This document shows positions 43,783-52,672 of a DNA stretch of 64,000 nt, piece after piece. Each line of letters begins with the position of its first letter. Within the stretch, counting starts at the first letter, position 1. Source of the DNA: Chryseobacterium luteum (GTDB lineage: Bacteria > Bacteroidota > Bacteroidia > Flavobacteriales > Weeksellaceae); the NCBI RefSeq assembly GCF_000737785.1, contig NZ_JPRO01000003.1:1-64000 (forward strand). The letters are read 5' to 3'. The notes under the pieces were generated by a model. That model searched no databases. It was not told the DNA's origin and saw only the letters and a program-made list of their open reading frames with translations. Made by a program: the position numbers and the translations under genes.

Positions 43783-45200
43783 TGCAGTTTACATCATTAG
43801 TATTCATTCTTTTTTTCTCAGTTGTTTTTGCTGTGTATTGGTGGGTTTTAGGTAAAAAGCTTAAAGCTCAGAATATCTTTTTATTGTTAGCCAGCTATGT
43901 ATTTTATGCCAACTGGGACTGGCGGTTTTTGGTGCTTTTGATCATAAGTTCAGCTGTCAGTTATTATTTAGGGTTGAAAATTTCAGAAAGCAAGACTCCT
44001 CAGAGGAAGAAACTACTGGTAAACTTAGGGCTTCTTTTCTCCATTGGAACCCTGTTTTATTTTAAGTATTTTAATTTCTTCATAGATTCTTTTGCGCAGT
44101 TATTTCATATTAAAAGTACACTTACCCTAACGATAATTCTTCCTTTGGGAATCAGCTTTTATACGTTTAGAATGATAAGTTATCTGCTCGATATTAAGAA
44201 TAATAAGCTGAAAGCAGAGACCGATGTACTGGCGTTTTTTAATTACATTGCCTTCTTTCCGAGCATGACTTCTGGGCCTATTGATAAGGCAGGATTGTTA
44301 CTGCCACAATTAAAGAAAGAACGGATTTTTACCCTGGAAAACAGCTCAGATGCTGTAAGGCAGATTCTTTTGGGAGCATTTAAAAAATTAGTTGTTGCCA
44401 ACAGTATTACACCGGTTACTCAGGAAATATTTCAAAACTATGATCATCTTTCAGGGAGCACGGTTGCTTTCGGGATGATCTTATTCCTTTTTGAAATGTA
44501 TGCGGATTTTTCCGGATATTCCGATATGGCCATTGGTTTTGCCCGGCTTTTAGGATTTAAAATAACGAGAAACTTTGCCTTCCCCCTGTTTGCGCAGAAC
44601 ATCGCAGAATACTGGAGAAAGTGGCATATTTCGCTGACTTCATGGCTGACGGAGTATGTTTTTACTCCTTTGGTCATTCAGTTCAGGGATTATGAGAAGA
44701 AGGGACTCATTGCCGCCATTATTTTAAACTTTATATTAATAGGAGCCTGGCACGGACCGAGATTTACTTTTGTGCTGTTTGGTCTGCTTCACGGGCTTTA
44801 TTATATCCCTTTGATTTTAAATAATAAGCTGAACAAGAAGAAAAAGTTTTCAAAGTCTGTTCCTACATTTCAGGAATTGGGGAATATCATACTGACAATG
44901 GCAATGGTCTGTTTTGCTTTGGTACTGTTCGTTGCGCCAACACTTAAAGACGCATTGGGAATGTACGGAAGGATTTTCAGTCTCTCTGTTTTTTCAGTTC
45001 CGGAATTTATTAAGATTAAGATTTTAGGATTAATAGGAATTGTAATATTGATAGACTGGCTGAATAAAGATCAGGAACACGGTCTTGAAATCAGCAGGTT
45101 CAGGCCTGTTACGAGAAGACTTTTTTACGTATTTCTTATTTTCATGATCTTGTATTTCGGTGTGTTTGGTAATAGTAGTTTCATCTATGAACAGTTCTGA
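43782..45200 (+). CDS. MBOAT-family membrane O-acyltransferase
   Basis: A 472-residue protein with about 10-12 membrane helices, of the DltB/AlgI type. The family motif is complete: NIAEYWRKWHISLTSWLTEYVF, then AWHGPRFTFVLFGLLHGLYY with the invariant His at about residue 337. These proteins pass an acyl group from a carrier on the cytoplasmic side to an acceptor outside. Directly after an ACP gene and before an SGNH-like gene, it matches the DltB position of the Dlt pathway. The likely donor is the acyl-ACP of this operon and the acceptor a surface glycan. Confidence 0.9.
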   Translation: MQFTSLVFILFFSVVFAVYWWVLGKKLKAQNIFLLLASYVFYANWDWRFLVLLIISSAVSYYLGLKISESKTPQRKKLLVNLGLLFSIGTLFYFKYFNFFIDSFAQLFHIKSTLTLTIILPLGISFYTFRMISYLLDIKNNKLKAETDVLAFFNYIAFFPSMTSGPIDKAGLLLPQLKKERIFTLENSSDAVRQILLGAFKKLVVANSITPVTQEIFQNYDHLSGSTVAFGMILFLFEMYADFSGYSDMAIGFARLLGFKITRNFAFPLFAQNIAEYWRKWHISLTSWLTEYVFTPLVIQFRDYEKKGLIAAIILNFILIGAWHGPRFTFVLFGLLHGLYYIPLILNNKLNKKKKFSKSVPTFQELGNIILTMAMVCFALVLFVAPTLKDALGMYGRIFSLSVFSVPEFIKIKILGLIGIVILIDWLNKDQEHGLEISRFRPVTRRLFYVFLIFMILYFGVFGNSSFIYEQF

Positions 45201-45201
45201 T

Positions 45202-46128
45202 ATGAAAAAGTTTTTATTTAAAATATCCTTTTATATTGTTGCCGTTGCTGCTGTTTTATTGTGGCTGGGAAGCTATGCAGACGGTAATACGGATGATAAT
45301 TACAGACATTTTACAGGTCCCAAGCCTTCCAATATGATCTTGGGAGATTCCCGCGGTTCCCAGGCTTTGGTTCCTGATGTTTTAGACGGGAAGTTGAAAG
45401 ATAGAAAATTTGATAATTTTTCCCTCAACCTTACCGAATCACCTTACGGGCAGATCTATCTTGAAGCAATAAAGAAAAAGCTTCACCCTGGCACAAAGGA
45501 TGGCATCTTCATCCTGACTGTTGATCCGTGGAATGTATCCACCGGTAAAGACGTAAAAGATGCGAAAGAATATACCGAGAATACTTCCGCGCTGGCAGAT
45601 ATGCATTTTTACGACATGGCACCCAATTACGAATACCTTTTAAAGCATTTTCCCAAAAGCTGGTTTAATATCTACAACGACAGGGAAGCAGTGGGAAGAT
45701 CCAATACGTATCTGCATAAAAACGGGTGGATGGAAGTAACGGTTGACATCAATCCTGCCGATTTAAGAAAAAGAGAAGCCAGCAAAATAACCCAGTACAA
45801 AGAATTTGCAGCCAATCAGAAAATATCCCGTTACAGGCTGGATGCCCTGGAAGACATCATTCAATATCTTGACACTAAAGGAACGGTTTATATTGTCAGA
45901 ATTCCCGGATTTAAGGGAATTATGGATATAGAAAATGCATTTTCCCCTGATTTTAATCAAATTATAGGATCTATTGCCCAAAAAAAGAAGGTGAAATTTT
46001 TTGACTTTTCTTCACAATACGATCAGTACATCTATACGGACGGAAACCATATGTACAAAGAGTCTGGAAAAGTATTTACTGCCCGGATTGCCGATTCTAT
46101 TCTTCTGGATAAGAAGATGTTAAAATAG
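45202..46128 (+). CDS. Membrane-anchored SGNH-like protein, partner of MBOAT
   Basis: A 308-residue protein starting one base after the MBOAT stop; longer in-frame starts inside the MBOAT gene are less likely. An N-terminal membrane anchor (FLFKISFYIVAVAAVLLWLGS) puts the rest in the periplasm. The motif NMILGDSRGSQ (Ser near 50) and a late DGNH (about 279-282) are the Ser and Asp-His blocks of SGNH hydrolases, as in DltD and AlgJ/AlgX. It probably receives or hands over the acyl group outside the membrane. It converges with the next GT2 gene, overlapping its end by 9 bases. Confidence 0.82.
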   Translation: MKKFLFKISFYIVAVAAVLLWLGSYADGNTDDNYRHFTGPKPSNMILGDSRGSQALVPDVLDGKLKDRKFDNFSLNLTESPYGQIYLEAIKKKLHPGTKDGIFILTVDPWNVSTGKDVKDAKEYTENTSALADMHFYDMAPNYEYLLKHFPKSWFNIYNDREAVGRSNTYLHKNGWMEVTVDINPADLRKREASKITQYKEFAANQKISRYRLDALEDIIQYLDTKGTVYIVRIPGFKGIMDIENAFSPDFNQIIGSIAQKKKVKFFDFSSQYDQYIYTDGNHMYKESGKVFTARIADSILLDKKMLK

Positions 46129-47058
46129 ATTTTTCCTGAAATTAATATTGAATAAGCCCGAACGGATGCCCGGATAATCTGTAATCAGGTATTTTGCGAT
46201 CATTCCCCATTTTTTGAAAGCCGGAGCGACGGCGATCTCGAAACTGCGGAGCATTCTTTTGATGTGAAGTTTTACATGATCAGGAACGGTTTTCTCATTT
46301 TCAGCCCATTTATTTAATTCTCTCCAAAGTAAAACACGCGTTTTTGCAGGGTTTATTTTCCCTGAATCTACTTTTGTGATCCTGTTATTTTCATGCACCC
46401 CTCTTAACGCAATAGCTTTATCATTAATACCCGTATAAAGCTTAAGGTAATAGGCGAATCTTATGGTGATTTCCGAATCCTGATGAAGTCTGAGAGAAGT
46501 CTCAAAAAACCTGTCCATTTTAGACAGGGAAGATTTTCTTAAGGTTAAAGTATCCAGGTGAATGAACCCGAAAGAGCCCCGCAAACTTATCAGTCCCATA
46601 TAAACATCCTCAGGATTCGTTTTTTCGTATACAGTATCCAGTTTGTCTTTATAAATAGGGTAGTACTGTTCTCTGGCTTTCTCCGAATAATATTTTACTC
46701 CTATTGCTCCATACACGCCTTCCACTTCAGGATTTTTGAAAAGTTCCCTTTCCGCATCGAACCTGTTGGGCAAATAATAATCATCCGCGTCCAGAAATGC
46801 AATGAAATCCCCGGTTGCCTTCTCCATACCTAAATTTCTGGAAGCTCCGGCGCCATGATTTCCTTTGTCAGGATGCTGGTAAAGCTTAACCCTGCCGTAT
46901 TGTTCAGCTAATTTCTGACAAACCTGAAGGGCGTTATCCGGCGATTTATCTTCAACTAAGACAACTTCATATACTTCTTCAAACTGAAGAGCCGATTCTA
47001 CGGCCTGTGACACATATTCTTCAGCATTATAAACGGGAATAATTACGGATATTTTCAT
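46120..47058 (-). CDS. Glycosyltransferase family 2 (tandem pair, downstream)
   Basis: A 312-residue GT-A enzyme with ISVIIPVYNAEEYV, VLVEDKSPDN, GNHGAGASRNLGME and AFLDADDYYLPNRFDAE as metal-binding motif. RLHQDSEITIRFAYY is the likely base region. It is a close paralogue of the next gene: almost all the motifs are shared, including DYYLPNRFDAE and RGVHENNRIT. It is the last gene of the long minus-strand operon. Substrate is unknown. Confidence 0.88.
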   Translation of the reverse strand: MKISVIIPVYNAEEYVSQAVESALQFEEVYEVVLVEDKSPDNALQVCQKLAEQYGRVKLYQHPDKGNHGAGASRNLGMEKATGDFIAFLDADDYYLPNRFDAERELFKNPEVEGVYGAIGVKYYSEKAREQYYPIYKDKLDTVYEKTNPEDVYMGLISLRGSFGFIHLDTLTLRKSSLSKMDRFFETSLRLHQDSEITIRFAYYLKLYTGINDKAIALRGVHENNRITKVDSGKINPAKTRVLLWRELNKWAENEKTVPDHVKLHIKRMLRSFEIAVAPAFKKWGMIAKYLITDYPGIRSGLFNINFRKNLF

Positions 47059-47060
47059 TC

Positions 47061-47996
47061 TTATCGGTTGAGATACGTAAAACGGTATTGTGTTTTTGCT
47101 AGTTGAGGATTTTTAATCACCTCTAAAAAGGTACAAAAATATTTATTGAATCCTGTTTTTAAGGATAAATCAAATGATTTGTACGTTAAATAAATCTTTC
47201 TTTTGCAGTCGGGCGGCAAAGGATTGTTCTCTGCCCAGTCGTTTAATGATTTCCATAAAAGGAACTGCCTCTGATTGTATTGTGGTGAATACCTTATAAT
47301 TTTGGTTATCCTGTTATTGTCATGAACCCCTCTTATCGCAACAGCCTTATCTATAATACCTGATTTTAAATAACAGTGATAGGCTAATTTGATGATAAAA
47401 TCGGAATCCTGATGTACACGAAGGTTTTCGTTGAAGCGAAGATTATTCGCCACCAGCGCTGATTTTCTGAGGGTAAGCGTATTCAAATGAAAGAAGGTTC
47501 CAAAAAAAATAGAAGTTAAGCCCAGTAAACCTTTCAGAACCTCTTCGCCTTCCGCCGGAAAGTTAACCGTAGTTAAGGAAACATTTTTAAACTTATCCTG
47601 AAACTCTTTTCTGCCTTTTTCGGATAAATATTCTACGCCGATAGCTCCGAAAACACCCTCAATTTTTTGTTCTCTGAAGGCTTCCTTTTCAGCATCAAAA
47701 CGGTTGGGAAGATAATAATCATCGGCATCTAAAAAGGATATGAATTCACAGCCTGCTTTTTCGAGCCCTAAATTTCTCGTGGCTCCTGCTCCGTGATTTC
47801 CTTTGTCCGGATGCCGGTATAATTTAATCCTTGAATCTTTTTGGATCAGTTTCTGGCAGATTTCCAGTGAATTGTCAGTGGATTTATCCTCAGCCAATAC
47901 AATTTCCTTTACTTCATCAAACTGTAAAGCAGAATCTACAGCCTTTTCCAGGAATCCGGATGCATTGTAAACGGGTATAATTACAGAGATATTCAT
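47061..47996 (-). CDS. Glycosyltransferase family 2 (tandem pair, upstream)
   Basis: A 311-residue paralogue of the gene directly downstream (2 bases apart), with ISVIIPVYNASGFL, VLAEDKSTDNS, GNHGAGATRNLGLE, SFLDADDYYLPNRFDAE, RVHQDSDFIIKLAYH and RGVHDNNRIT. The tandem copy may add the same kind of sugar at another position. It overlaps the upstream GT4 gene by 4 bases. Substrate is unknown. Confidence 0.88.
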   Translation of the reverse strand: MNISVIIPVYNASGFLEKAVDSALQFDEVKEIVLAEDKSTDNSLEICQKLIQKDSRIKLYRHPDKGNHGAGATRNLGLEKAGCEFISFLDADDYYLPNRFDAEKEAFREQKIEGVFGAIGVEYLSEKGRKEFQDKFKNVSLTTVNFPAEGEEVLKGLLGLTSIFFGTFFHLNTLTLRKSALVANNLRFNENLRVHQDSDFIIKLAYHCYLKSGIIDKAVAIRGVHDNNRITKIIRYSPQYNQRQFLLWKSLNDWAENNPLPPDCKRKIYLTYKSFDLSLKTGFNKYFCTFLEVIKNPQLAKTQYRFTYLNR

Positions 47997-49141
47997 GCCT
48001 TGCTGTATATTGCTTTTAATTGTTCACTGAAAATAGCCGGATCGTGATTCTTTTTGATTCTTTCCAATGAATTCCCTGACTTTTCAAGAAGTTGTTCAGG
48101 GTTTGTAAAAATATCCTCCAGAATATTTTCAAGCTGTACTTTCAATGTTTTTTTAAGCTCTTCCCGCTGTTCACCTGTAAAGTAAAGAGCCTGTTTTAAA
48201 CGGTTTTGGGGAAGATGAATAAGCCAGCCGCAGTTTTTATTATTAATTTCCGGCAATGCGCGGATATCTGTCGTGATAACAGGAACACCTGCTGCCTGCA
48301 TTTCCAGAACAGAAAATCCATAGGTGTCCGACCAGGTGGGTAAGAGGCCGATGTGGGACTGCCTGATAAGCTCTATTACTTTTTCGTTGGGAATATTTTC
48401 AAAAATATCAATCCATTCCTCCTTTTTCAGCATTTCTTTAGTTTCCAGAGCTTCCTTTTCAGTTACTTTGGTTACGTAATTGTCCGTTTTAAACGATGAA
48501 ACAATACTGAGCCTGAAATTGTATTTTTGTCTTAATTTCTTCAAAACCTCGATCATTTGGGGGCCTCCTTTCAGATGAAACTGTGTTCCGACGAAAATAA
48601 GATGAAAGATTTCCGTGTTTTGGTAAATCTTCTGCGAATCTCTCGGGATAATTTCCTGAGAGGGATGGATCACTGAAAGTTTAGACTTTATCGCTTCCTG
48701 AAATTCAGGATAGTTTTTTAACAGCTCCAGCTGGATATTGGCAGAAGCCTGTGAAATAGAAATAATTCCCAGACAGTTCTTTTTGCCAATCTGCTTGAGG
48801 GCATTTTCCGTTTTTTCGTTGCGGATATGCTGAGGTTCTGTTTTCTGATGGTCATTTTTAGTTTCAGGAAATCTGGGAACAAGGGTCTCAAAAGAAGTTA
48901 CCCATTTCTGAGAAGAATAATTGATGTCATTATAAAGATGGAGGATATCAATCTTAGGTTTCTGATAAAAAAAATACCTTCCTTCGATATCCGTTTTTTT
49001 TCTGAATACCATTTTTTTGACAGTAGAGAGTGAATGAAAAAGATTGTTGTTCTTTCTCAAAAAAACATATTCACATCCGGAAACTTTATTTAAAATATTT
49101 CTTTTAATGGGATAGTCATTTTGTGTCAGCCCTATTCTCAT
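47993..49141 (-). CDS. Glycosyltransferase family 4-like
   Basis: A 382-residue GT-B-type enzyme. The N-terminal half is unusual and weakly conserved. The donor domain is clear: HLIFVGTQFHLKGGPQMIEVL, then LLPTWSDTYGFSVLEMQAAGVPVITTDIRALPEI. The first acid of the E-x7-E motif is Asp (D-TYGFSVL-E), which is common in this subgroup. It sits between the asparagine-synthase-like gene (1 base) and a GT2 gene (4-base overlap). The sugar is unknown. Confidence 0.85.
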   Translation of the reverse strand: MRIGLTQNDYPIKRNILNKVSGCEYVFLRKNNNLFHSLSTVKKMVFRKKTDIEGRYFFYQKPKIDILHLYNDINYSSQKWVTSFETLVPRFPETKNDHQKTEPQHIRNEKTENALKQIGKKNCLGIISISQASANIQLELLKNYPEFQEAIKSKLSVIHPSQEIIPRDSQKIYQNTEIFHLIFVGTQFHLKGGPQMIEVLKKLRQKYNFRLSIVSSFKTDNYVTKVTEKEALETKEMLKKEEWIDIFENIPNEKVIELIRQSHIGLLPTWSDTYGFSVLEMQAAGVPVITTDIRALPEINNKNCGWLIHLPQNRLKQALYFTGEQREELKKTLKVQLENILEDIFTNPEQLLEKSGNSLERIKKNHDPAIFSEQLKAIYSKA

Positions 49142-49142
49142 A

Positions 49143-50945
49143 TTACTGTAAATGATTTTTATTGTTCTTAAACCAAAGTGCTAAGATCAGCAGGCTCCAG
49201 TGCTGGTGGTGCTTATTCAGTTTTTTCTGTACCTCGTCAAAATCTAGAAACTCAAAAATATAGCTGTTCTTATTTTCAAGAAGTTCTTTACTTAGAGTCT
49301 GAAGTTCAGGTTCTTTGAACCATTCGTTCACAGAAGCTCCGAAGCCGTTTTTGCTGCGGGCTGCAATTTCTTCCGTCCATGCCTGAGCATAGGCTTTTCT
49401 CAGTATGATTTTATCTTCCGTTGAATTTACCTTATACTGCCATGGCATCCGGATACAGAATTCGGCGAAATCAATATCTAAAAACGGGATCCTTACTTCT
49501 ACGGAATTGTACATGGAAGTTCTGTCGCCCTTCAGCAGCATGTTGCCCGGAACATATTTTTCCAGATCTATCCGCATCAGATCATTAAAGTCTTCATTGG
49601 ATGGCTTAAAGCTAAATTCCTGCCCGGGAATTTTATCGGTGATTCCCAGTTTTCTGATTTCGGAGGCAGAAAAATAATTCCGTACTTTATTCTGATGATA
49701 ATCCAGGGTGTCGTTATATTCTGCCCTGAGGCGTCTTTCCGAACCAATATCCCTGAATTTACCGGCTAAAAGAAGCATTTTTGAAAGATACCGCGGGTAA
49801 TAGCCTTTCTGGGAAAGGTTGATGTTGTATTTATAAAAAGTATATCCTCCAAACAGCTCATCACCTACATCCCCTGAAAGGATAACCTTCAGATCTTTTG
49901 AGGCTTCTTTAAAAATAAGATGGGTAGGAAGCAGGGAAGAATCCATCAGCGGCTCATCCATGTATGAATACACTTCCTGCAGTGTTTCGGAGATTTTCTG
50001 TTTCTTATCTAAAAGAATATGATGGTCCGTTTTGTATTTGTCTGCAATGGCCTGTGCATACGGCATCTCGTTCAGATCACCGCTTTCGTACCCGTAAACC
50101 AATGTTTTTATATTCTCCTGATACTTTGATGCAATGGCAACAATGGTGCTGGAATCCAGACCGCCTGAAAGAAAAGAACCTACGGGAACATCGGCCACCA
50201 GCTGCTTTTTTACGGCATTGTCTAAAAGATATTTAAATTTTTCAATGCTCTCGTCCAGGCTCAGTTTCGAGGTTTCGGCAGGAATGGTCCAGTAAGGTTT
50301 TATCTCTGTTTTTCCACCTTTAAATACCAGCGTATGGGCAGGTTTAAGGTTGAAAATATTCTTGTAAATGGTTTTCTGAGGATGAATGTAGCCGTTCTTT
50401 AAATAATAGGCGATCTGTGCCTGGTCAATTTCAGGCTTTACTAATCCTGAGGCCAGAATGGCTTTAATTTCCGAAGCAAAAATAAATTCACCGTTCTTTC
50501 CGATGGTATAGTAAAACGGTTTTTCCCCGAAACGGTCTCTGGCACAGAAAAGCTCCTGTTTTTCTTCATCCCAGATTGCAAAAGCGAACATTCCGGGAAG
50601 ATCATAGATGAGATTTTTTTCTTTTTTCTGATACATGGCAAGGATCACTTCGGTATCTGAGCTCCCGCGGTACGGGTAATCAGAATACTGATCTTTTATA
50701 TCCTGGTAGCCGTAAATTTCACCATTCAGTACGATGCATTCCTTTTTGGTGCCGGAAAACATGGGCTGCTTTCCGTTTTCGGACAGGTCTATAATAGAAA
50801 GCCGGCGATGGCCTAAAGCTGCATGATCATAAAATTCAAAGTGTGAAGAATCGGGACCGCGATAGGCGATGGCATCCGTCATTCTCTGGATTTCATTCTG
50901 GTAGTTTCTGGCATTATTGGATATAATTCCGGCTATTCCGCACAT
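49143..50945 (-). CDS. asnB: Asparagine-synthase-like amidotransferase
   Basis: A 600-residue glutamine-dependent amidotransferase. The glutaminase domain starts with the nucleophile Cys2 (MCGIAGI) and contains RGPDSS, HRRLSIIDLS and SDTEVIL. The synthase domain has the PPi loop FLSGGLDSSTIVA near 257-270 and LSGDVGDELFGGY. Asparagine-synthase homologues in O-antigen loci often amidate a uronic acid or another carboxylate rather than aspartate, which may be the case here given ten neighbouring glycosyltransferases. True asparagine synthesis is not excluded. Confidence 0.9.
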   Translation of the reverse strand: MCGIAGIISNNARNYQNEIQRMTDAIAYRGPDSSHFEFYDHAALGHRRLSIIDLSENGKQPMFSGTKKECIVLNGEIYGYQDIKDQYSDYPYRGSSDTEVILAMYQKKEKNLIYDLPGMFAFAIWDEEKQELFCARDRFGEKPFYYTIGKNGEFIFASEIKAILASGLVKPEIDQAQIAYYLKNGYIHPQKTIYKNIFNLKPAHTLVFKGGKTEIKPYWTIPAETSKLSLDESIEKFKYLLDNAVKKQLVADVPVGSFLSGGLDSSTIVAIASKYQENIKTLVYGYESGDLNEMPYAQAIADKYKTDHHILLDKKQKISETLQEVYSYMDEPLMDSSLLPTHLIFKEASKDLKVILSGDVGDELFGGYTFYKYNINLSQKGYYPRYLSKMLLLAGKFRDIGSERRLRAEYNDTLDYHQNKVRNYFSASEIRKLGITDKIPGQEFSFKPSNEDFNDLMRIDLEKYVPGNMLLKGDRTSMYNSVEVRIPFLDIDFAEFCIRMPWQYKVNSTEDKIILRKAYAQAWTEEIAARSKNGFGASVNEWFKEPELQTLSKELLENKNSYIFEFLDFDEVQKKLNKHHQHWSLLILALWFKNNKNHLQ

Positions 50946-50993
50946 AGCTTTATATTTTTTTTAATTTTTTGATTCTTTTCTGCAAATCATATT

Positions 50994-51863
50994 TTATTTT
51001 AATGGCATAGAGTGCCCTGAAAAAATTTCTTTGGCTAATATAATTTTACTGAAATCTATATTAATATCAAAACCGTTTCTCCATATGATCTCACGGTATT
51101 TCTTTAACAGTAATTCGATGAAATCTTCAGGAAATATCTTTCCATAATTTTTAATAATATGTTCACAAAATAGGTAAGTGGCCAATTGCTTATCTCTTGT
51201 GGTGTTGTCCATTCCTGAAATGCTCTCGCTTGAAATCCTTACTCCCACTTTTGCATCATGTATAAATAAAAAATCTTTCAGGTCTGAAAACTCAAGGATT
51301 GCCAGATCATCGGAATGCCATGCCAAAGGGAATTTTTTGAATCTGTATTTCAGATATATTTCCTTACTGAAAATATTTTCTGATAAGCTATTGGGAAACT
51401 GGCTGCTTATTTTTTTAATTAAAAAATCTTTTGAAGAAACAATATCCTCCATATGGGTAGGCTTTCTTGTCTGAGATCCGTTTTCATCTATAATATACTG
51501 AGAGAATTTTACTAAAGAAATTTTATTGTCCTGAATTGTTTCCAGATTTTTATAAAACATTTCCACTACGTTATTCTCCAATATATCATCGTCACCCAAG
51601 ATCATTATCCATTCTTCATTTTTTGCCTCACCAATGACTCTTTCCCATTGTAAAGCCAGGTTTTTGCCTCCCAGATTTTCTTTGTACGGGAAATAGGTAT
51701 AACTGGTGTTTTTGAGTATCTGGTTGATAAGGTCTTCCGGATCTTCCGGACTGGCATCATTTCCTATATATACATTAAATCTTTTATCGGTTTGAGCTTC
51801 AATAGATTTCAATGTTTCCGAAAAAAAACTTTTTTTGTAATAAGGAACGATAACTGCTAACAT
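50994..51863 (-). CDS. Glycosyltransferase family 2 (PYYK type, copy 1)
   Basis: A 289-residue GT-A enzyme with LAVIVPYYKKSFF, VYIGNDASPEDP, GGKNLALQWERVI and the metal motif ILGDDDILE. Its paralogue ends at 61187 and shares all these motifs, including a SLSENIFSKEIY segment and a W-SDDLAIL block, so the two copies are related although 10 kb apart. It overlaps the upstream methyltransferase by 7 bases. Substrate is unknown. Confidence 0.87.
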   Translation of the reverse strand: MLAVIVPYYKKSFFSETLKSIEAQTDKRFNVYIGNDASPEDPEDLINQILKNTSYTYFPYKENLGGKNLALQWERVIGEAKNEEWIMILGDDDILENNVVEMFYKNLETIQDNKISLVKFSQYIIDENGSQTRKPTHMEDIVSSKDFLIKKISSQFPNSLSENIFSKEIYLKYRFKKFPLAWHSDDLAILEFSDLKDFLFIHDAKVGVRISSESISGMDNTTRDKQLATYLFCEHIIKNYGKIFPEDFIELLLKKYREIIWRNGFDINIDFSKIILAKEIFSGHSMPLK

Positions 51864-52624
51864 ATAAAAAACGATTTAAATGTATCAAAAGAAATTAAAT
51901 TCAGGCTTTCCTGTCTATATTTTTCAAAAGTATGATATTCAAAAAAATTATTTTCAATTTTATTGGAAGAACCAAAATTCATTTTTTTTGAAATGATCCC
52001 AATGCCCCAATCCGTATCAATACAACAGGAATAGATGTCGTCTCTTTTTCTGTTTTTAACAAATGCTTTCCATGTCGTGCCATTCCAAAGAGTTGAAGCC
52101 GGAGACAAATTATAATCATAATTTTCTGAAGCATGAAATTCGGTAGGAGGGTTACAGTCATGCATCACAATAAACCCGTCTTCTTTAAGATAATTCAAAG
52201 AGTTTTGGATATCTTTTTCCACCTGTTCTGCAAAATGGGAGCCATCAATGAAAATAACATCAAACTTTATGCTATCGTTAAGGGCTGTCCCGTTTTTCAG
52301 CATTTCAAAAAACTCATCACTGGTGACTTTGAAATCTACACTGTTTTCAGCATTTTCATACCCCGGATCGACACTGTATTTTTCCTGGGAGGAAATCTTA
52401 TTAAAGTTGTCATTAGGATTTCTTACCCCTATTTCCAGATAGACCGTTGGTGAGGTAAACTGGCCTAAAAGAAAATTAATGATATCCGTTCTCAAAGGGG
52501 TTTTCCCGATTTCTTCAACAAACTTCTGTCTGGCATTGAGGTGATATTTATCATTAAGGTATCTGTTAGCTAATTCTATTTTTCTGATTTGAGTTTTTAT
52601 AACGTTTACTCCGGGTATTTTCAT
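51857..52624 (-). CDS. Class I SAM-dependent methyltransferase
   Basis: A 255-residue methyltransferase of the Methyltransf_24 type. The SAM site starts at VYLEIGVRNPNDNF, followed by YSVDPGY as acidic strand 2, then FDVIFIDGSHFAEQVEKDI and GFIVMHDCNPP. It lacks a membrane segment. It lies between a membrane protein gene (48 bases) and a GT2 gene and probably methylates a sugar of the glycan. The target position is unknown. Confidence 0.83.
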   Translation of the reverse strand: MKIPGVNVIKTQIRKIELANRYLNDKYHLNARQKFVEEIGKTPLRTDIINFLLGQFTSPTVYLEIGVRNPNDNFNKISSQEKYSVDPGYENAENSVDFKVTSDEFFEMLKNGTALNDSIKFDVIFIDGSHFAEQVEKDIQNSLNYLKEDGFIVMHDCNPPTEFHASENYDYNLSPASTLWNGTTWKAFVKNRKRDDIYSCCIDTDWGIGIISKKMNFGSSNKIENNFFEYHTFEKYRQESLNLISFDTFKSFFIC

Positions 52625-52672
52625 GATTTTTGTGTTAATTGTGTGTTTATTCGAAATAAAGAAAGTACTATT

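Noticed and set aside
45160-45201. Longer N-terminus of the SGNH-like protein inside the MBOAT gene
   Set aside because: The ATG at 45202 lies just after the MBOAT stop and gives a clean membrane-anchor start.
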